Shown: positions 7,579 through 17,863, counted from the stretch's first letter. The stretch: 64,000 nt of DNA from Prevotella sp. (GCA_017460515.1 JAFUAY010000033.1:1-64000), one strand, 5' to 3'. The notes: generated by a model from the sequence alone, not told the origin. Program-made: numbers and translations.

Positions 7579-8193
7579 ATGACCATCATCGGAATAGCTG
7601 GCGGCACAGGTTCAGGCAAGACCACCGTCGTAAAGAAAATTGCCAGTGCACTGCCGGCACATTGTGCTGCTGTCATGCCGCTCGACTCGTATTATAACGA
7701 TACTACAGGCATGACCGACGAGGAACGTAAGGCTATTAACTTCGATCATCCTGATGCCTTTGACTGGAAACTGTTGACGGAGCATATCAAGAAACTGAAA
7801 GCGGGAGAGGCTATCGAGCAGCCCACCTATTCGTATGTGCTATCCAACCGTCTGCCAGAGACTGTTCATGTGGAGCCGAAGCCCGTCATTATCCTGGAAG
7901 GAATCATGACGCTGCATTACAAGAAACTGCGCGATATGATGGACCTCAAAATCTTTGTTGATACTGATGCCGACGTACGACTTATACGTAATATTCGTCG
8001 AGATGTGGTGGAGCGAGGCCGTACTGTCGAGATGGTATTGGATCGTTATGAGAAGGTGCTGAAGCCCATGCATGACCAGTTCATTGAGCCTACCAAGAAA
8101 TTTGCCGATCTTATCATCCCTTCGGGTGGGGAGAATAAGACCGGCATTCATATTGTCAAGACCTATATCGAGGGAATCGTTACTGGGGTGTAG
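7579..8193 (+). CDS. udk: Uridine kinase
   Basis: 204 residues. It phosphorylates uridine or cytidine to the monophosphate in pyrimidine salvage. Walker A GGTGSGKTT is at residues 8-16, followed by LDSYYND, NFDHPDAFD and ILEGIMTL, all typical of bacterial Udk. Length is normal for the family. The gene converges on, and overlaps by 14 bp, the end of the DUF308 gene. Confidence 0.95.
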   Translation: MTIIGIAGGTGSGKTTVVKKIASALPAHCAAVMPLDSYYNDTTGMTDEERKAINFDHPDAFDWKLLTEHIKKLKAGEAIEQPTYSYVLSNRLPETVHVEPKPVIILEGIMTLHYKKLRDMMDLKIFVDTDADVRLIRNIRRDVVERGRTVEMVLDRYEKVLKPMHDQFIEPTKKFADLIIPSGGENKTGIHIVKTYIEGIVTGV

Positions 8194-8869
8194 ACGTGCT
8201 GTCAGCAGCAGGGGTCTCACTCTTATCAGTAACCTCCTTACTTCCTTCTTCCTTGATTTCCTCAGCCTCTTCTGATTGTATGAGTGAGGCTTGAGCCTTT
8301 TCCCACTGACGGCGACTGAAGTAGAACAGCATGCTGTTGGTGGCTTCCACGATGCCATAGAACAAGGTCAGCCAGCCCAGTATATACAAAGCCGTGCTGA
8401 GCGGACTCATGGGCTTAATCATGAGATACAGGCCTGCCAGCAGGATAATTGAAGGACATACCCAATAGAACAACGACACACTGCCAAACTTGCGGGCAGA
8501 GATAATCGTCATGAACTGTCCGATGGCTCCCAGAATCAGGATGGCTCCAATGACGTACATCAGGAACGAGATGAACGTGGAAGGCATCAGTGCCAGGATA
8601 GCACCAAGGATGATGCTGCCGATACCTACGATGGGAAACATCGGTGTCTGACCTGCTATTTGACGACCTTTTGCGTCATAGATCACATAGTCAGAAGCAT
8701 GACGCTTGGCATTCATGTAGGACAGAACGGATATGATTCCCGACAGCAGAAACAGCACGCCAATGGTGATGACAATGCCGGTCACCGTGTTGTCAGGAAA
8801 CTTAATGAGCAGTACGCCGATAGCTATAGCTGTCAGGGCGCGGAAAAACGAACTTTGAAGAATCTTCAT
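8180..8869 (-). CDS. DUF308/HdeD-like membrane protein
   Basis: 229 residues with six membrane segments in pairs between residues 8 and 190, the layout of HdeD/DUF308 proteins, then a charged Glu/Ser-rich cytoplasmic tail of about 35 residues. HdeD in enterobacteria is linked to acid resistance; the function here is unknown. Its ATG overlaps the TGA of the pectate lyase gene (ATGA at 8866-8869), so it is coupled to a pectin-degradation gene, an unusual partner. The tail-to-tail overlap with udk is 14 bp. Confidence 0.8.
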   Translation of the reverse strand: MKILQSSFFRALTAIAIGVLLIKFPDNTVTGIVITIGVLFLLSGIISVLSYMNAKRHASDYVIYDAKGRQIAGQTPMFPIVGIGSIILGAILALMPSTFISFLMYVIGAILILGAIGQFMTIISARKFGSVSLFYWVCPSIILLAGLYLMIKPMSPLSTALYILGWLTLFYGIVEATNSMLFYFSRRQWEKAQASLIQSEEAEEIKEEGSKEVTDKSETPAADSTSTPQ

Positions 8870-10542
8870 TTTCTTATTATTTTACGTTTGTTCTGAATAA
8901 TGAGTTTCTGAGACGAAGATGCAGGCAGACTGATGCCATTGAGTGAATACAGCTTTCCATCCTTATTCCCGTTGTGAATCTGAACGGGTGTCATGTCGGC
9001 AGTATCGTATTCTTGCTGATTGCTCAGCATGATGCCTCCTGCATTCTGAGCATTGGTGATGTCTGCCACTAATGAGTTCAGGTAAATCTCAACATTGGTA
9101 TAACCGTTGCCTGCGTCTTTAGCACCATCTGTCTTGTCGTTCGGATTCAGTCCGTGAGCAGTCTCCCATTCATCTGGCATGCCGTCCTGATCCGTATCAG
9201 TAGGGGCGGGGAGTGATGCAAGATTGGGCCATGCTTCCCAATCGCTGCCAGCACCGGCAGGCTTATTGTCTTCCTGAGAGTCAATGATACCAGGATTATC
9301 ACCACTGGCTTTTCCTGTGTAGGAAGCAACTCCGTCACGTGTGTCATTGACTATCAGCTCATCAACCCAGTCGCGATGCAGGGATGCACCTGCATATGCC
9401 AATACCTGTTCGTAGGCTTGCTCAGCGGTATGAGTCGTAACGTTCTGAAACAGGATAGGTAGGCTCACTCGCATGCTGTCTTTCGTAGCTTGTGTATAGG
9501 TGCCGTCGTTGCCATTAGCATCCACTTGATTATACATGCCGTAGGTCCAGTTGTCGTTTGTGACATTCTTGAACTTCGGGTTCACATTGCCATTAACGTA
9601 ATACTTTCCCCATACGTGCCACATGACGTCCCATTCATTCGGATTACTTGTGTTATGCTTGGTGTATTCCGAGGTACGAATGTTGATGGCGGCTATACGT
9701 TGCTGAATCGTATTACTACGTTTAGCTGTACCAGGTCCGGGCTTGTAGTAGTTATTCACGATGTTTACCTTCATGCCTTCTCCACCATAGCATCCGTTGC
9801 CACACCAGTTATAGATGACATTGTTACGCATGTCCATCTGTTCGCGGGTTTGAGTACTGGGGCGCGGGCCTAACCTTGGCGTACGGGAATCATGATGGGC
9901 CAGCAAGTTGTGGTGATAGGATGCACCGGCACCGCCCCAGTTGCCACCGTAGCCATGATTGCCCTTAGAGTGTCCGGATGCTCGCAGGCTCTGTGATACG
10001 ATACACCACTGTACCGTTAGATTGTCTGAGCCATAGACTGACAGGCACTCATCAATGCTCCAACTGACTGAGCAGTGGTCGATGATGATATTCTTTCTGT
10101 CCATTCCTCCCAGTCCGTCACCCTCATGTTTATCCACATTCTTGTTGCCCAATCGGAAACGCATATATCGGATAATCACATTGTTGGCTGCCACCACAAA
10201 AGGATAATCGGCAATACAGATGCCGTCGCCAGGAGCCGTTTGTCCAGCTATAGTGACGTTGTCCTTCCCAAGCTTCAGTTCTGAGGTCAGGTGAATCGTA
10301 CCACTGACGTCAAAGACAATGATACGTTTCTTGTTCTGATTGCAAGCATATCGGAAGGTGCCCTTCTGCGTTCCGTCTTCGAGTGTGGTTACGTGAATGA
10401 CTTCGCCCCCGCGTCCTCCTGTCGTGTACATGCCAAAGCCTTCAGCACCAGGGAAGGCTGGCGTGTCGTCAGCATAGCTGTTCATACTTGCAGAAAGAAG
10501 AACAGTGAGCATAAAAGCCTTCAAGGAAAAAGTCAGCTTCAT
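8866..10542 (-). CDS. Pectate lyase, polysaccharide lyase family 1 type
   Basis: 558 residues with a signal peptide (to about residue 24). It opens with FPGAEGFGMYTTGGRGG, typical of PL1 lyases of Bacteroidota, then a right-handed beta-helix with DHCSVSWSIDE and HHNLLAHHDSRTPR; family lyases cleave homogalacturonan by beta-elimination with Ca2+. A calcium-binding DTDQDGMPDEWE follows at about residue 445. The C-terminus (YSLNG ... KLIIQNKRKIIRK) matches the sorting-like tail found on four other secreted proteins nearby. It is the gene after the glycan-binding lipoprotein, behind a terminator at 10562, with no promoter visible in between. A paralog is at 25884. Confidence 0.9.
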   Translation of the reverse strand: MKLTFSLKAFMLTVLLSASMNSYADDTPAFPGAEGFGMYTTGGRGGEVIHVTTLEDGTQKGTFRYACNQNKKRIIVFDVSGTIHLTSELKLGKDNVTIAGQTAPGDGICIADYPFVVAANNVIIRYMRFRLGNKNVDKHEGDGLGGMDRKNIIIDHCSVSWSIDECLSVYGSDNLTVQWCIVSQSLRASGHSKGNHGYGGNWGGAGASYHHNLLAHHDSRTPRLGPRPSTQTREQMDMRNNVIYNWCGNGCYGGEGMKVNIVNNYYKPGPGTAKRSNTIQQRIAAINIRTSEYTKHNTSNPNEWDVMWHVWGKYYVNGNVNPKFKNVTNDNWTYGMYNQVDANGNDGTYTQATKDSMRVSLPILFQNVTTHTAEQAYEQVLAYAGASLHRDWVDELIVNDTRDGVASYTGKASGDNPGIIDSQEDNKPAGAGSDWEAWPNLASLPAPTDTDQDGMPDEWETAHGLNPNDKTDGAKDAGNGYTNVEIYLNSLVADITNAQNAGGIMLSNQQEYDTADMTPVQIHNGNKDGKLYSLNGISLPASSSQKLIIQNKRKIIRK

Positions 10543-10555
10543 AGAATTCTCTTTT

Positions 10556-10598
10556 ACTAAAAACAGGCACGCGCCCTGTTTCAGAAAGCGTGCCTGTT
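10556..10598 (-). terminator. Terminator between the glycan-binding lipoprotein and pectate lyase genes
   Basis: AACAGGCACGC (10562-10572) pairs perfectly with GCGTGCCTGTT (10588-10598); reading on the minus strand it is followed by a T run. It should lower expression of the downstream pectate lyase/DUF308 pair relative to SusC/SusD. Confidence 0.8.
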
Positions 10599-10623
10599 AT
10601 TTATGAATTGTGATTTGTGATAG

Positions 10624-12366
10624 TTACTTCCACCATTTCTTGGCACCAAGATCGCTTTCACTCAGTGTCGCCTTGATGTTGAAGTTGCCCTTGGCAGGTT
10701 CTTGCCAGAGGTCGTTCTCAGTCATACCGAGAGACTCAATACCGCTGATGCCGTATGTCTTGGCAGCCTCGCCCTCACCGATTGATGTCCAGTCGAAGCT
10801 GGTGCGGAAAGCGCTCTGCACATTAACAGCCTGCTCAGCAGGATTAATGAAGATAGAACCGTTGGTTCCAGCCTGGAAGGTCTGAACGGTCTCGCCATCA
10901 CAGTCTTTTGTCATCATAGATGGACCGAACAGGCTCTTCTCGATATTAACGGTAACCTCGTTGGCATTACCATTGAAGCGGAGCAATGGAGTGTTCGCAT
11001 TTGCTGTTGTCTCAATAGGAGCGTAGCAGAAGGTACAGTTACGGATGTTGAACGAGATAGCACCAGCTGTTGCACGCAGGTCGCAAGCCATTACCACATT
11101 TGTTACGGTACAGTGCTTCATGGTGACGCTACGGAAGTCAGCAGCCTTGTTAGTAGTGGTAACAATGCCCTGGTCGCCAATACCGTTGATGGTACATCCG
11201 TCAAAGTATACATGATGGATAGCATCGTTTGCATTCTGAGCACGTACAACAGCACGGTAGCCCTCGATGAGGCAGTTCTTGAATACGATAGAGTCGAGGG
11301 TTGAGTTCGTACCGTTCTCATTGAATACCTGACGTCCGCCGAATCCTTTCTCAGTACAGGTCTCAACGGGAAGGTCTCCCAGGGCCTTGTCGCTATAGAA
11401 GTCGATATCAATAAATTGCAGTTTAGCAACATTCGCACTCTGACCCTTTACCAAGGTCATACCACCACTGCTGATAAAGCGGGCATTACCACCGAGAGTA
11501 GGACCAGTGACAAATGTTACGGACTTGTCGAACGTAAGCGTATTATTCACCTTATAGTCCTGCTCACCACGAAGAATGATAGTGATACCTTCTTTCAGCA
11601 TAGCCTGGAACTCAGCAGTCTTTAGTGTATCCTTAGCCTCGTCCTCGTCCCATTCGCGAATATCGATGTAGTTACCTGCACCGTATTTAGCATCAAAGTC
11701 GGTAGGTTCCTTCGTTGTAGCTATCATCTTACCCTTATAGGTGTCGTTGTTGAAAGTCGTCGTGCTGTTGTAGGTCTTGAACGCGTAAGTTGTTGAGTTC
11801 TTCAAGCCATAAATGTCCAGTTGGCCGGAAGCATAGTCGGTCTTGCTTACCTTAATGGTCTGGACAGCATCGGCAACACCGTCTTCAAACACAAGAATAC
11901 ATTTGATGGTGTCATTGCTAGTACCATCCCATGTCAGTCTTGCAGCTGCATCGATAGTCTTGACATTTGACAGGATAGAAGGGTAGGTGATAGATACATC
12001 GCTCGTCTGGTAGTACATGGAGGCCTTATCGCCTGCGATGCCCTTAATCTTCACCATATACTTCTCGTCCCATGCAAGTGATTTGAACGTATAGGTCGTT
12101 GACGATGTGCGTGCTTCCTGAACCTTCGTGTAGGTAGAATTGCCGCTCTCGTCAGTAGAAGCAACACTATAAAGCTCCAGAACATACTCGCTGGTACCAG
12201 TGATGGACTTCCAAGTGACGAGCAGATCATTGCCAGTAGCACTTACTGAAGCGATAGGACGGAACAAACGCGAAGCAGTGTTGTTGTCATCGTCGTCCTT
12301 ACAACTGGTTACCGCAAAAGTTGTGGCAGCCAGCAGTGTCATTGCTATGATTTTATTCAGTTTCAT
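10624..12366 (-). CDS. Surface glycan-binding lipoprotein (DUF4957/DUF5123-like)
   Basis: 580 residues. A lipobox (FAVTSC, Cys 22) followed by acidic KDDDDNN is a surface-export signal of Bacteroidota lipoproteins. Two fibronectin type III-like domains (about 35-125 and 130-215) precede a parallel beta-helix with DUF4957 and DUF5123 character (about 230-580). Proteins of this layout follow SusD in pectin loci and bind polysaccharide at the cell surface. It starts 23 bp downstream of susD and ends at a strong terminator. No catalytic motif is seen, so binding rather than cleavage is inferred. Confidence 0.8.
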   Translation of the reverse strand: MKLNKIIAMTLLAATTFAVTSCKDDDDNNTASRLFRPIASVSATGNDLLVTWKSITGTSEYVLELYSVASTDESGNSTYTKVQEARTSSTTYTFKSLAWDEKYMVKIKGIAGDKASMYYQTSDVSITYPSILSNVKTIDAAARLTWDGTSNDTIKCILVFEDGVADAVQTIKVSKTDYASGQLDIYGLKNSTTYAFKTYNSTTTFNNDTYKGKMIATTKEPTDFDAKYGAGNYIDIREWDEDEAKDTLKTAEFQAMLKEGITIILRGEQDYKVNNTLTFDKSVTFVTGPTLGGNARFISSGGMTLVKGQSANVAKLQFIDIDFYSDKALGDLPVETCTEKGFGGRQVFNENGTNSTLDSIVFKNCLIEGYRAVVRAQNANDAIHHVYFDGCTINGIGDQGIVTTTNKAADFRSVTMKHCTVTNVVMACDLRATAGAISFNIRNCTFCYAPIETTANANTPLLRFNGNANEVTVNIEKSLFGPSMMTKDCDGETVQTFQAGTNGSIFINPAEQAVNVQSAFRTSFDWTSIGEGEAAKTYGISGIESLGMTENDLWQEPAKGNFNIKATLSESDLGAKKWWK

Positions 12367-12389
12367 AAATGGAAAGTTCTTAATTGTGA

Positions 12390-14435
12390 TTACTTGTTAC
12401 GAATAGCATAACCATCGTTTGACAGTACACCGCCAGAAGAGGCAATACGTGTCTTGGGGATGGGGAATACGTAAGGAGTTACTACTGAACGGAGGGCAGC
12501 AATAGCTGATGGAGAGCCTGTTCTGATGGCTGAAATAGTATTGCTGGTAACACCAAAGAAACTGGTTATAAGTTTCTCGCTCAGTTCATATCTCTTCGGT
12601 GTGAAGCTGTTGCCTTTATCATCTTTAATTTCAGTGATGAACTTATCTGTCAGTGAGATATAGTAAGTACCGGGAATAGTGGCACCTGCACCCATTGCTT
12701 TGATAGCATCATCAGAGAGAGTCGTAGCTTCCTTGTAAGGAGATACTGAACGGTCAATATAGGTGTTATAGTCGTTATCCATGACTACGGCACCTGCTGC
12801 ATAAGTGTAGTAGAGACGAGGAGCAATTCCCATATCAGTGATAGTCAGGGTCTTGTCCTGAATCAAACTGTCTTTCGAAGTATCGTAAGCCAGCTGATTA
12901 TAGTTCATTGATACAATGGTAGTCCACTCAATTACATCGGCAACGGCATTACTGTAATAGTTCCAGCGTACGAGGTCAAACTTACGAATGTTCTCACCGC
13001 CAAACTCCCATGCGCGCTCGTTACGGATAGCCTGCATGAAATCAGTTGTGCTCAAAGCGTCTACATAGCCGTCAACTTTAGCAGCCTTGTTGGGCGAGTT
13101 TACGAATGCGCGGTTACGTACTTTCTTCAGATAGGTCTTGGCATTCGCCATATCGCCAGTCTGGAAGTAAGCTTCTGACATGAGCAGCAGTGCATCAGCA
13201 TAGCGCATCACAGGCCAGTTGATACCCGTACCCTTGCTGGCAACGTTGGTCACTGAGAGATCCATGCGGCACCACTTGGCAGGCTGAACGCCCTCACCGT
13301 CTTGAGCAGCCTGGGTATTGTCGGTAATCCATTTATAATTGGCGCAAGTAGCATCGCGGCGCTGGTCTTCTTTGTCGAAAGAGCAAGCATAATATGGAGT
13401 CAGGTTGGTATAAGTCTTACCTGCACCACGTGTACCTCCATCGACTGAGAGTCCGTGACACCAACCGATATCACCGCCTGAGTTAGGCGTGAAGCCCATC
13501 TCGAAGAGCACATCGCCATCACCAGGGTTGCAGCCATTGATTTCGTTGTCGAAGATAGCCTTGAAATTGTTACCCAGCGTATGAGTGGTCTGTGATTCCA
13601 GTACCTTGCCAAAGTTGATGGCCAACTGATAATAGTCGGCAGGAGTGGTAGCAGTTACGCTGTTACCATTGACGTCGGTATAGGTAACCTGATACTCTTC
13701 TGAGCTCTTGTCGCAAAGCTTCATCGTGCCGTCAGCCTGCATAGAATAGCCGGCGCGGAACATAGCCAAACGGATAATCATACCCAATGCAAAGTCTTTG
13801 TTCATACGCTCTACAGAAACATCCTTTGCCGTCTGCATCTCAGGATAAACATTAATCAGATCCTTGATCAGGTGGGTGTAGATGATGTTCTTGTCTGTAC
13901 GAGGATCATTGTGCATATCATCCTTCGTGGTGGGAGTTGTTGCGAAGGGCACATCACCCCAGAAGTTACAGAAGAGCCAGTACCAATAGGCACGCAGACA
14001 GTAAGCCTCGCCGTGCAGCTGTTTCATATCCTTATTGCCGCTCTTGTACATATCGGCAGCTTCAATGCCTACGATGCACTGGTTGGCAAAGTCAATAGCC
14101 TTCAGAGTGTTATCCCAGCAGTTCTGGATATCTGAGAACTCAATCATATTGATGCCCCATACACTGCGGCGGTCGCCCTTCTCTGCATTCTCTTGATCAA
14201 TCCATCCTATCTCCACATCAGTATTCTGCATCCAGTTGGTGCTCATACGTGAGGTATAGGTGTCTTCGCAGAAGTAGGAATAGACATGGTCTATCATTTT
14301 GCGTGCATCCGTTGGGTTAGAGCACAGGTATTCAAGGTTGTCGGTTGACAGGTCTTCTGTGTCAAGCGTATCTTCGCAGGCAGTGAATCCCAATCCGGCA
14401 ACGAATGCGAATATATATACTAATTTCTTTTTCAT
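12390..14435 (-). CDS. SusD/RagB-family nutrient-binding lipoprotein
   Basis: 681 residues. A signal peptide with lipobox (GLGFTAC, Cys 20) and the SusD opening EDTLDTEDLSTDN are present, followed by the helical TPR-like core (LRAYWYWLFCNFWGDVPF) and the C-terminal RagB half with AIRNERAWEFGGENIRKFDL. SusD caps the barrel of its SusC partner and delivers oligosaccharide. The gene lies 16 bp downstream of susC, a standard pair. Pectic ligand is inferred from neighbours. Confidence 0.95.
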   Translation of the reverse strand: MKKKLVYIFAFVAGLGFTACEDTLDTEDLSTDNLEYLCSNPTDARKMIDHVYSYFCEDTYTSRMSTNWMQNTDVEIGWIDQENAEKGDRRSVWGINMIEFSDIQNCWDNTLKAIDFANQCIVGIEAADMYKSGNKDMKQLHGEAYCLRAYWYWLFCNFWGDVPFATTPTTKDDMHNDPRTDKNIIYTHLIKDLINVYPEMQTAKDVSVERMNKDFALGMIIRLAMFRAGYSMQADGTMKLCDKSSEEYQVTYTDVNGNSVTATTPADYYQLAINFGKVLESQTTHTLGNNFKAIFDNEINGCNPGDGDVLFEMGFTPNSGGDIGWCHGLSVDGGTRGAGKTYTNLTPYYACSFDKEDQRRDATCANYKWITDNTQAAQDGEGVQPAKWCRMDLSVTNVASKGTGINWPVMRYADALLLMSEAYFQTGDMANAKTYLKKVRNRAFVNSPNKAAKVDGYVDALSTTDFMQAIRNERAWEFGGENIRKFDLVRWNYYSNAVADVIEWTTIVSMNYNQLAYDTSKDSLIQDKTLTITDMGIAPRLYYTYAAGAVVMDNDYNTYIDRSVSPYKEATTLSDDAIKAMGAGATIPGTYYISLTDKFITEIKDDKGNSFTPKRYELSEKLITSFFGVTSNTISAIRTGSPSAIAALRSVVTPYVFPIPKTRIASSGGVLSNDGYAIRNK

Positions 14436-14451
14436 AAGAATAATTGTTTTT

Positions 14452-17400
14452 TTAGAATGTAACGTTTACACCAGCAGTCCAAGAGAATGCTCTTGGGTAA
14501 GCAGAGAAGTCGGCACCAGGTGTCATGCCGTTGGCCTTACTGCCACGGAGTGAGGAGTTCACCTCGGGATCGTAGCCGCTATAGTTCGTCAGGCAGAACA
14601 CATTGTTCAGTGTGCAGTAGAGACGCAGTTGGCTGCAAGCAAACTTCTGAGTCCATACCTTGGGGAAGGTGAAGCCCAGCGTTAGTGTCTGCAGGCGCAG
14701 GAACGAACCGTCTTCAATAGCATAGTCAGTAGCAACGGGGTTATTGTCTGAAATGGTCAGCGGTGACCACATCGTTGCGTTGGCATTCATGGCTTTCAGG
14801 GTGTTGTAGTCAGTAATGATCTTTCCTGTAGCCTGATCCATATAGGTGAATGCGCTTCCACCCATCGTGACGGGAATCATGTCTGTGCGTAATGCAGCAC
14901 CTTTCTGTGCGCGGTAGAACTGTGATGCCAGCATCTTGTCAACGTTGTAGATGTCGTTGCCTACAACATATGTGAAGTTTGCTGATAAGTCAAACCATTT
15001 GTAGGTGGCGTTCAAGCCAAAGCCGCCTTGGAACTTGGGCTGTGTGCGACCAATGATGGTGCGGTCCTTATTGGTGATTTCGCCGTCACCATCCAAGTCC
15101 TTCAGTTTCATGGCACCCGGACGCAGACCAGCGTTTGAACCTGCGGTAGAGTAGGTGTTCTTAACGACGCCGTCCTTCAGTACATAGTTGCCAGCGTCCA
15201 TAACGAACTGTGTGTTACCGCTTGCGTCAGTAGTTGTCTTGAAGTCATCAACCGTGTAGAAGCCGTCGGTCTCAAAGCCCCAAACCAATCCGAGAGGCTC
15301 GCCCACGATGACGCGATAGTCGTCACGGTCCTTCATATCAGTACCGACAGCGTTCGAGAAGGCCTGCATATAGGTCTGTCCGTCGGCCAGATTGTCAACC
15401 TTGTTCTTGTTAAAGCCAATGTTGAAGTTCATGTTCAACGAATAGTCCTTGTGCTGCAGAATAACGCCGTTCAAGGTCAACTCGATACCGCGGTTAGAAG
15501 TCTGACCGATGTTCTGCTGCATTTCGGTATAACCGATAGCAGTAATAGGAGCAGTTACGAGCAGGTCCTTTACGGTGTTCCAGTAGAAGTCCAAGCTACC
15601 AGACAGACGCTCCTTGAAGAAGCCGAAGTCGATACCTATGTTACGCGTGATAGTGGTCTCCCACTTCAAGTCGGGGTTAGCCAACTGGCTGTTGTTCAAT
15701 GTGTAGTGAGCATTCTGCTGATTGCCAGCACCATAGTATTTCGTGCTTGCATAAGCTTTATAGGTAGTCTCGTACATGGCATCGCCAATACGGTTGTTAC
15801 CAGCTGTACCGAATGAAAGACGGAGCTTCAGGTTGCTCATCACGTTCTGCAGAGGCTGTGCGAATGGCTCCTCCAGAACGCGCCATGCAAGAGCGGCTGC
15901 GGGGAAATAGCCCCAACGGTTGCCCTTTGAGAACTTTGAGCTGCCGTCAGCACGCATCGTAAAGGTAAGCAAATAGCGGTCTAAGAGTGAATAGTTGATA
16001 CGTCCGAAGAAAGAGATTGTGCGGTCTTCCTTACCGAGTGATGATGAAATGGTCTGTGCACCCTGAGCATGTGAGTTCGACTGCATGCTGGCAAACATCT
16101 TCTCAGGCTTGATATCCTCCTGGAAGTACATACCTACCATCTTGTTCTCTTCTTTGTTGGTTGCAACATATTCCTGACCAATCATCACGGTAAGGTCATG
16201 AATCTTGTTGAACTTCTCCTTCCAAGTCAAGGTCTGTGTCTCACGACCCTTCCACGTGTCTCTCTTTGTCCATTCGCCAACAGGCAGCTCACCGCCATCC
16301 TTGAATGCTTTGCTGCTGTACTTGCTGTACCAGTCTTTCTGCTGGAAGAAGGTGTATTCATATCCACCCTCTAAGCGATAGGTGAACTGCTTGTTGATAT
16401 TCCATGTGATACCGGCATTGAAGTTATAGCGACGCTCGTTCTTACGACGCCAGTAGTCGTCAACCTGATCCTTCATGGTACGAGTGGCTTTCAGCCATTC
16501 CTGATAGTCCTCATCACTCATCATGCTGGTGTCTACATCATCATTGCCTGCATAGAGCACGTTGATAGGAGCCTTCATGACGGCATCGTATGAACGAATC
16601 TTATAAGTGCCACCGCCAGTACCCATACCTTGGGTCTCTGTATCAGAGATACGTGCTCCGAAGTCGAGCTTCAAGCCTTTATAGAGCTCATGGTTCAATT
16701 TGAAGTTCAGGTTATAGCGGTTATAGCCGTTACCTTCCATCAGGCTTTTGTCTGTAGCATAGGTTCCGCTCAGCGAGAACTTCGTTTTGTCACTACCGCC
16801 TGAAATACTTACGTTATGAGAGTGTGACAACTCGTGGTTGTTGAACATCTCCTTTTGCCAGTCGATACCACTGTAGTCCTTGTAAAGTTCCAGGTCTTCA
16901 AATGCACCATAGCGTGACTCGAAGTCATTGATCTGAGAAGTGCCGCGCAATGCTGCTTTCTCATAGTTCAGCATGGCAAATTCGTAGGGTGACATGGTGT
17001 CAATCTTCTTGCGGATGCTCTTCTGCTGGATATAGCCACTGTAGCTTACGCTCGTCTTACCGCTCTTCGCGCCCTTTGTGGTGATGAGGATAACACCGTT
17101 AGCACCTTGAGAACCGTAGATGGCAGTTGAGGCAGCATCTTTCAGTACGGTGATGTCCTCAATATCACTTGGCGAGATATCGCTCATGGTAGAAGCGGGG
17201 AATCCGTCTATAATATATAGTGGTGTGTTATCACCAGTGATAGAACCGCCGCCACGTACCTTGATAACCATTTCGGCATCAGGTGAACCGTCGGTAGCAG
17301 TAATCTGCACACCAGCCAGCTTACCTGTAAGAGCCTCGGCAACATTTGTTACGGGAATCTTTGCCAAGTCATTACCCTTAACAGTATTAACGGCACCTGT

Positions 17401-17757
17401 CAGATCCTTTTTGCGTACAGTACCGTAACCAATAACCACCACATCGTTCAGTGTAGTGTTGTCGTCCTCCAGTACTACGCTGATTTGCGTCTTTCCTTTC
17501 GGGTCGACAGTCTTTGTCTTCATTCCAATGTAGGAAATGCTAATCTGGTTCTTGCCTGTGAGTTTAATCACGCAATTACCATCGAGGTCGGTGATACCAC
17601 CGTTGCGTGTGCCTTTTTCCAGCACACTGGCACCGATGACTGCCTCACCGCTCGAGTCTTTCACGTTGACCTTGACGGTCTGCGCAGTGATGCTGCCCAC
17701 CAAGAGGAGGAAGGCACACAAGAGCGCCGTTCGGAAACTCTTTTGTTTTAGTGACAT
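14452..17757 (-). CDS. SusC/RagA-family TonB-dependent outer-membrane transporter
   Basis: 1,101 residues. Signal peptide (to about 25), a carboxypeptidase-regulatory-like beta-sandwich (27-105), a plug beginning LNDVVVIGYGTVRKKDLTGA (about 108), then the 22-strand barrel ending in a C-terminal aromatic TAGVNVTF. It imports oligosaccharides using TonB/ExbBD energy, with the SusD encoded downstream. It has its own promoter box (17856) and a terminator separates it from the methylesterase gene, so susC, susD and the binding lipoprotein form one unit. Confidence 0.96.
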   Translation of the reverse strand: MSLKQKSFRTALLCAFLLLVGSITAQTVKVNVKDSSGEAVIGASVLEKGTRNGGITDLDGNCVIKLTGKNQISISYIGMKTKTVDPKGKTQISVVLEDDNTTLNDVVVIGYGTVRKKDLTGAVNTVKGNDLAKIPVTNVAEALTGKLAGVQITATDGSPDAEMVIKVRGGGSITGDNTPLYIIDGFPASTMSDISPSDIEDITVLKDAASTAIYGSQGANGVILITTKGAKSGKTSVSYSGYIQQKSIRKKIDTMSPYEFAMLNYEKAALRGTSQINDFESRYGAFEDLELYKDYSGIDWQKEMFNNHELSHSHNVSISGGSDKTKFSLSGTYATDKSLMEGNGYNRYNLNFKLNHELYKGLKLDFGARISDTETQGMGTGGGTYKIRSYDAVMKAPINVLYAGNDDVDTSMMSDEDYQEWLKATRTMKDQVDDYWRRKNERRYNFNAGITWNINKQFTYRLEGGYEYTFFQQKDWYSKYSSKAFKDGGELPVGEWTKRDTWKGRETQTLTWKEKFNKIHDLTVMIGQEYVATNKEENKMVGMYFQEDIKPEKMFASMQSNSHAQGAQTISSSLGKEDRTISFFGRINYSLLDRYLLTFTMRADGSSKFSKGNRWGYFPAAALAWRVLEEPFAQPLQNVMSNLKLRLSFGTAGNNRIGDAMYETTYKAYASTKYYGAGNQQNAHYTLNNSQLANPDLKWETTITRNIGIDFGFFKERLSGSLDFYWNTVKDLLVTAPITAIGYTEMQQNIGQTSNRGIELTLNGVILQHKDYSLNMNFNIGFNKNKVDNLADGQTYMQAFSNAVGTDMKDRDDYRVIVGEPLGLVWGFETDGFYTVDDFKTTTDASGNTQFVMDAGNYVLKDGVVKNTYSTAGSNAGLRPGAMKLKDLDGDGEITNKDRTIIGRTQPKFQGGFGLNATYKWFDLSANFTYVVGNDIYNVDKMLASQFYRAQKGAALRTDMIPVTMGGSAFTYMDQATGKIITDYNTLKAMNANATMWSPLTISDNNPVATDYAIEDGSFLRLQTLTLGFTFPKVWTQKFACSQLRLYCTLNNVFCLTNYSGYDPEVNSSLRGSKANGMTPGADFSAYPRAFSWTAGVNVTF

Positions 17758-17855
17758 AAAATTAAGTTGTTTAAAATTAATATTAATAATATTTTTGTGG
17801 TTTTAGTTAGTTCGTTAGTCCCCAACGATTTTTGACTTCTTCGGGTTTTACTCGG

Positions 17856-17863
17856 CAAATGTA
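17856..17863 (-). promoter_or_regulatory. Promoter -7 box of the susC operon
   Basis: TACATTTG on the minus strand about 98 nt before the susC start, giving a long leader. No good TTTG is seen at the -33 position, which fits an activator-dependent promoter. Confidence 0.5.
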
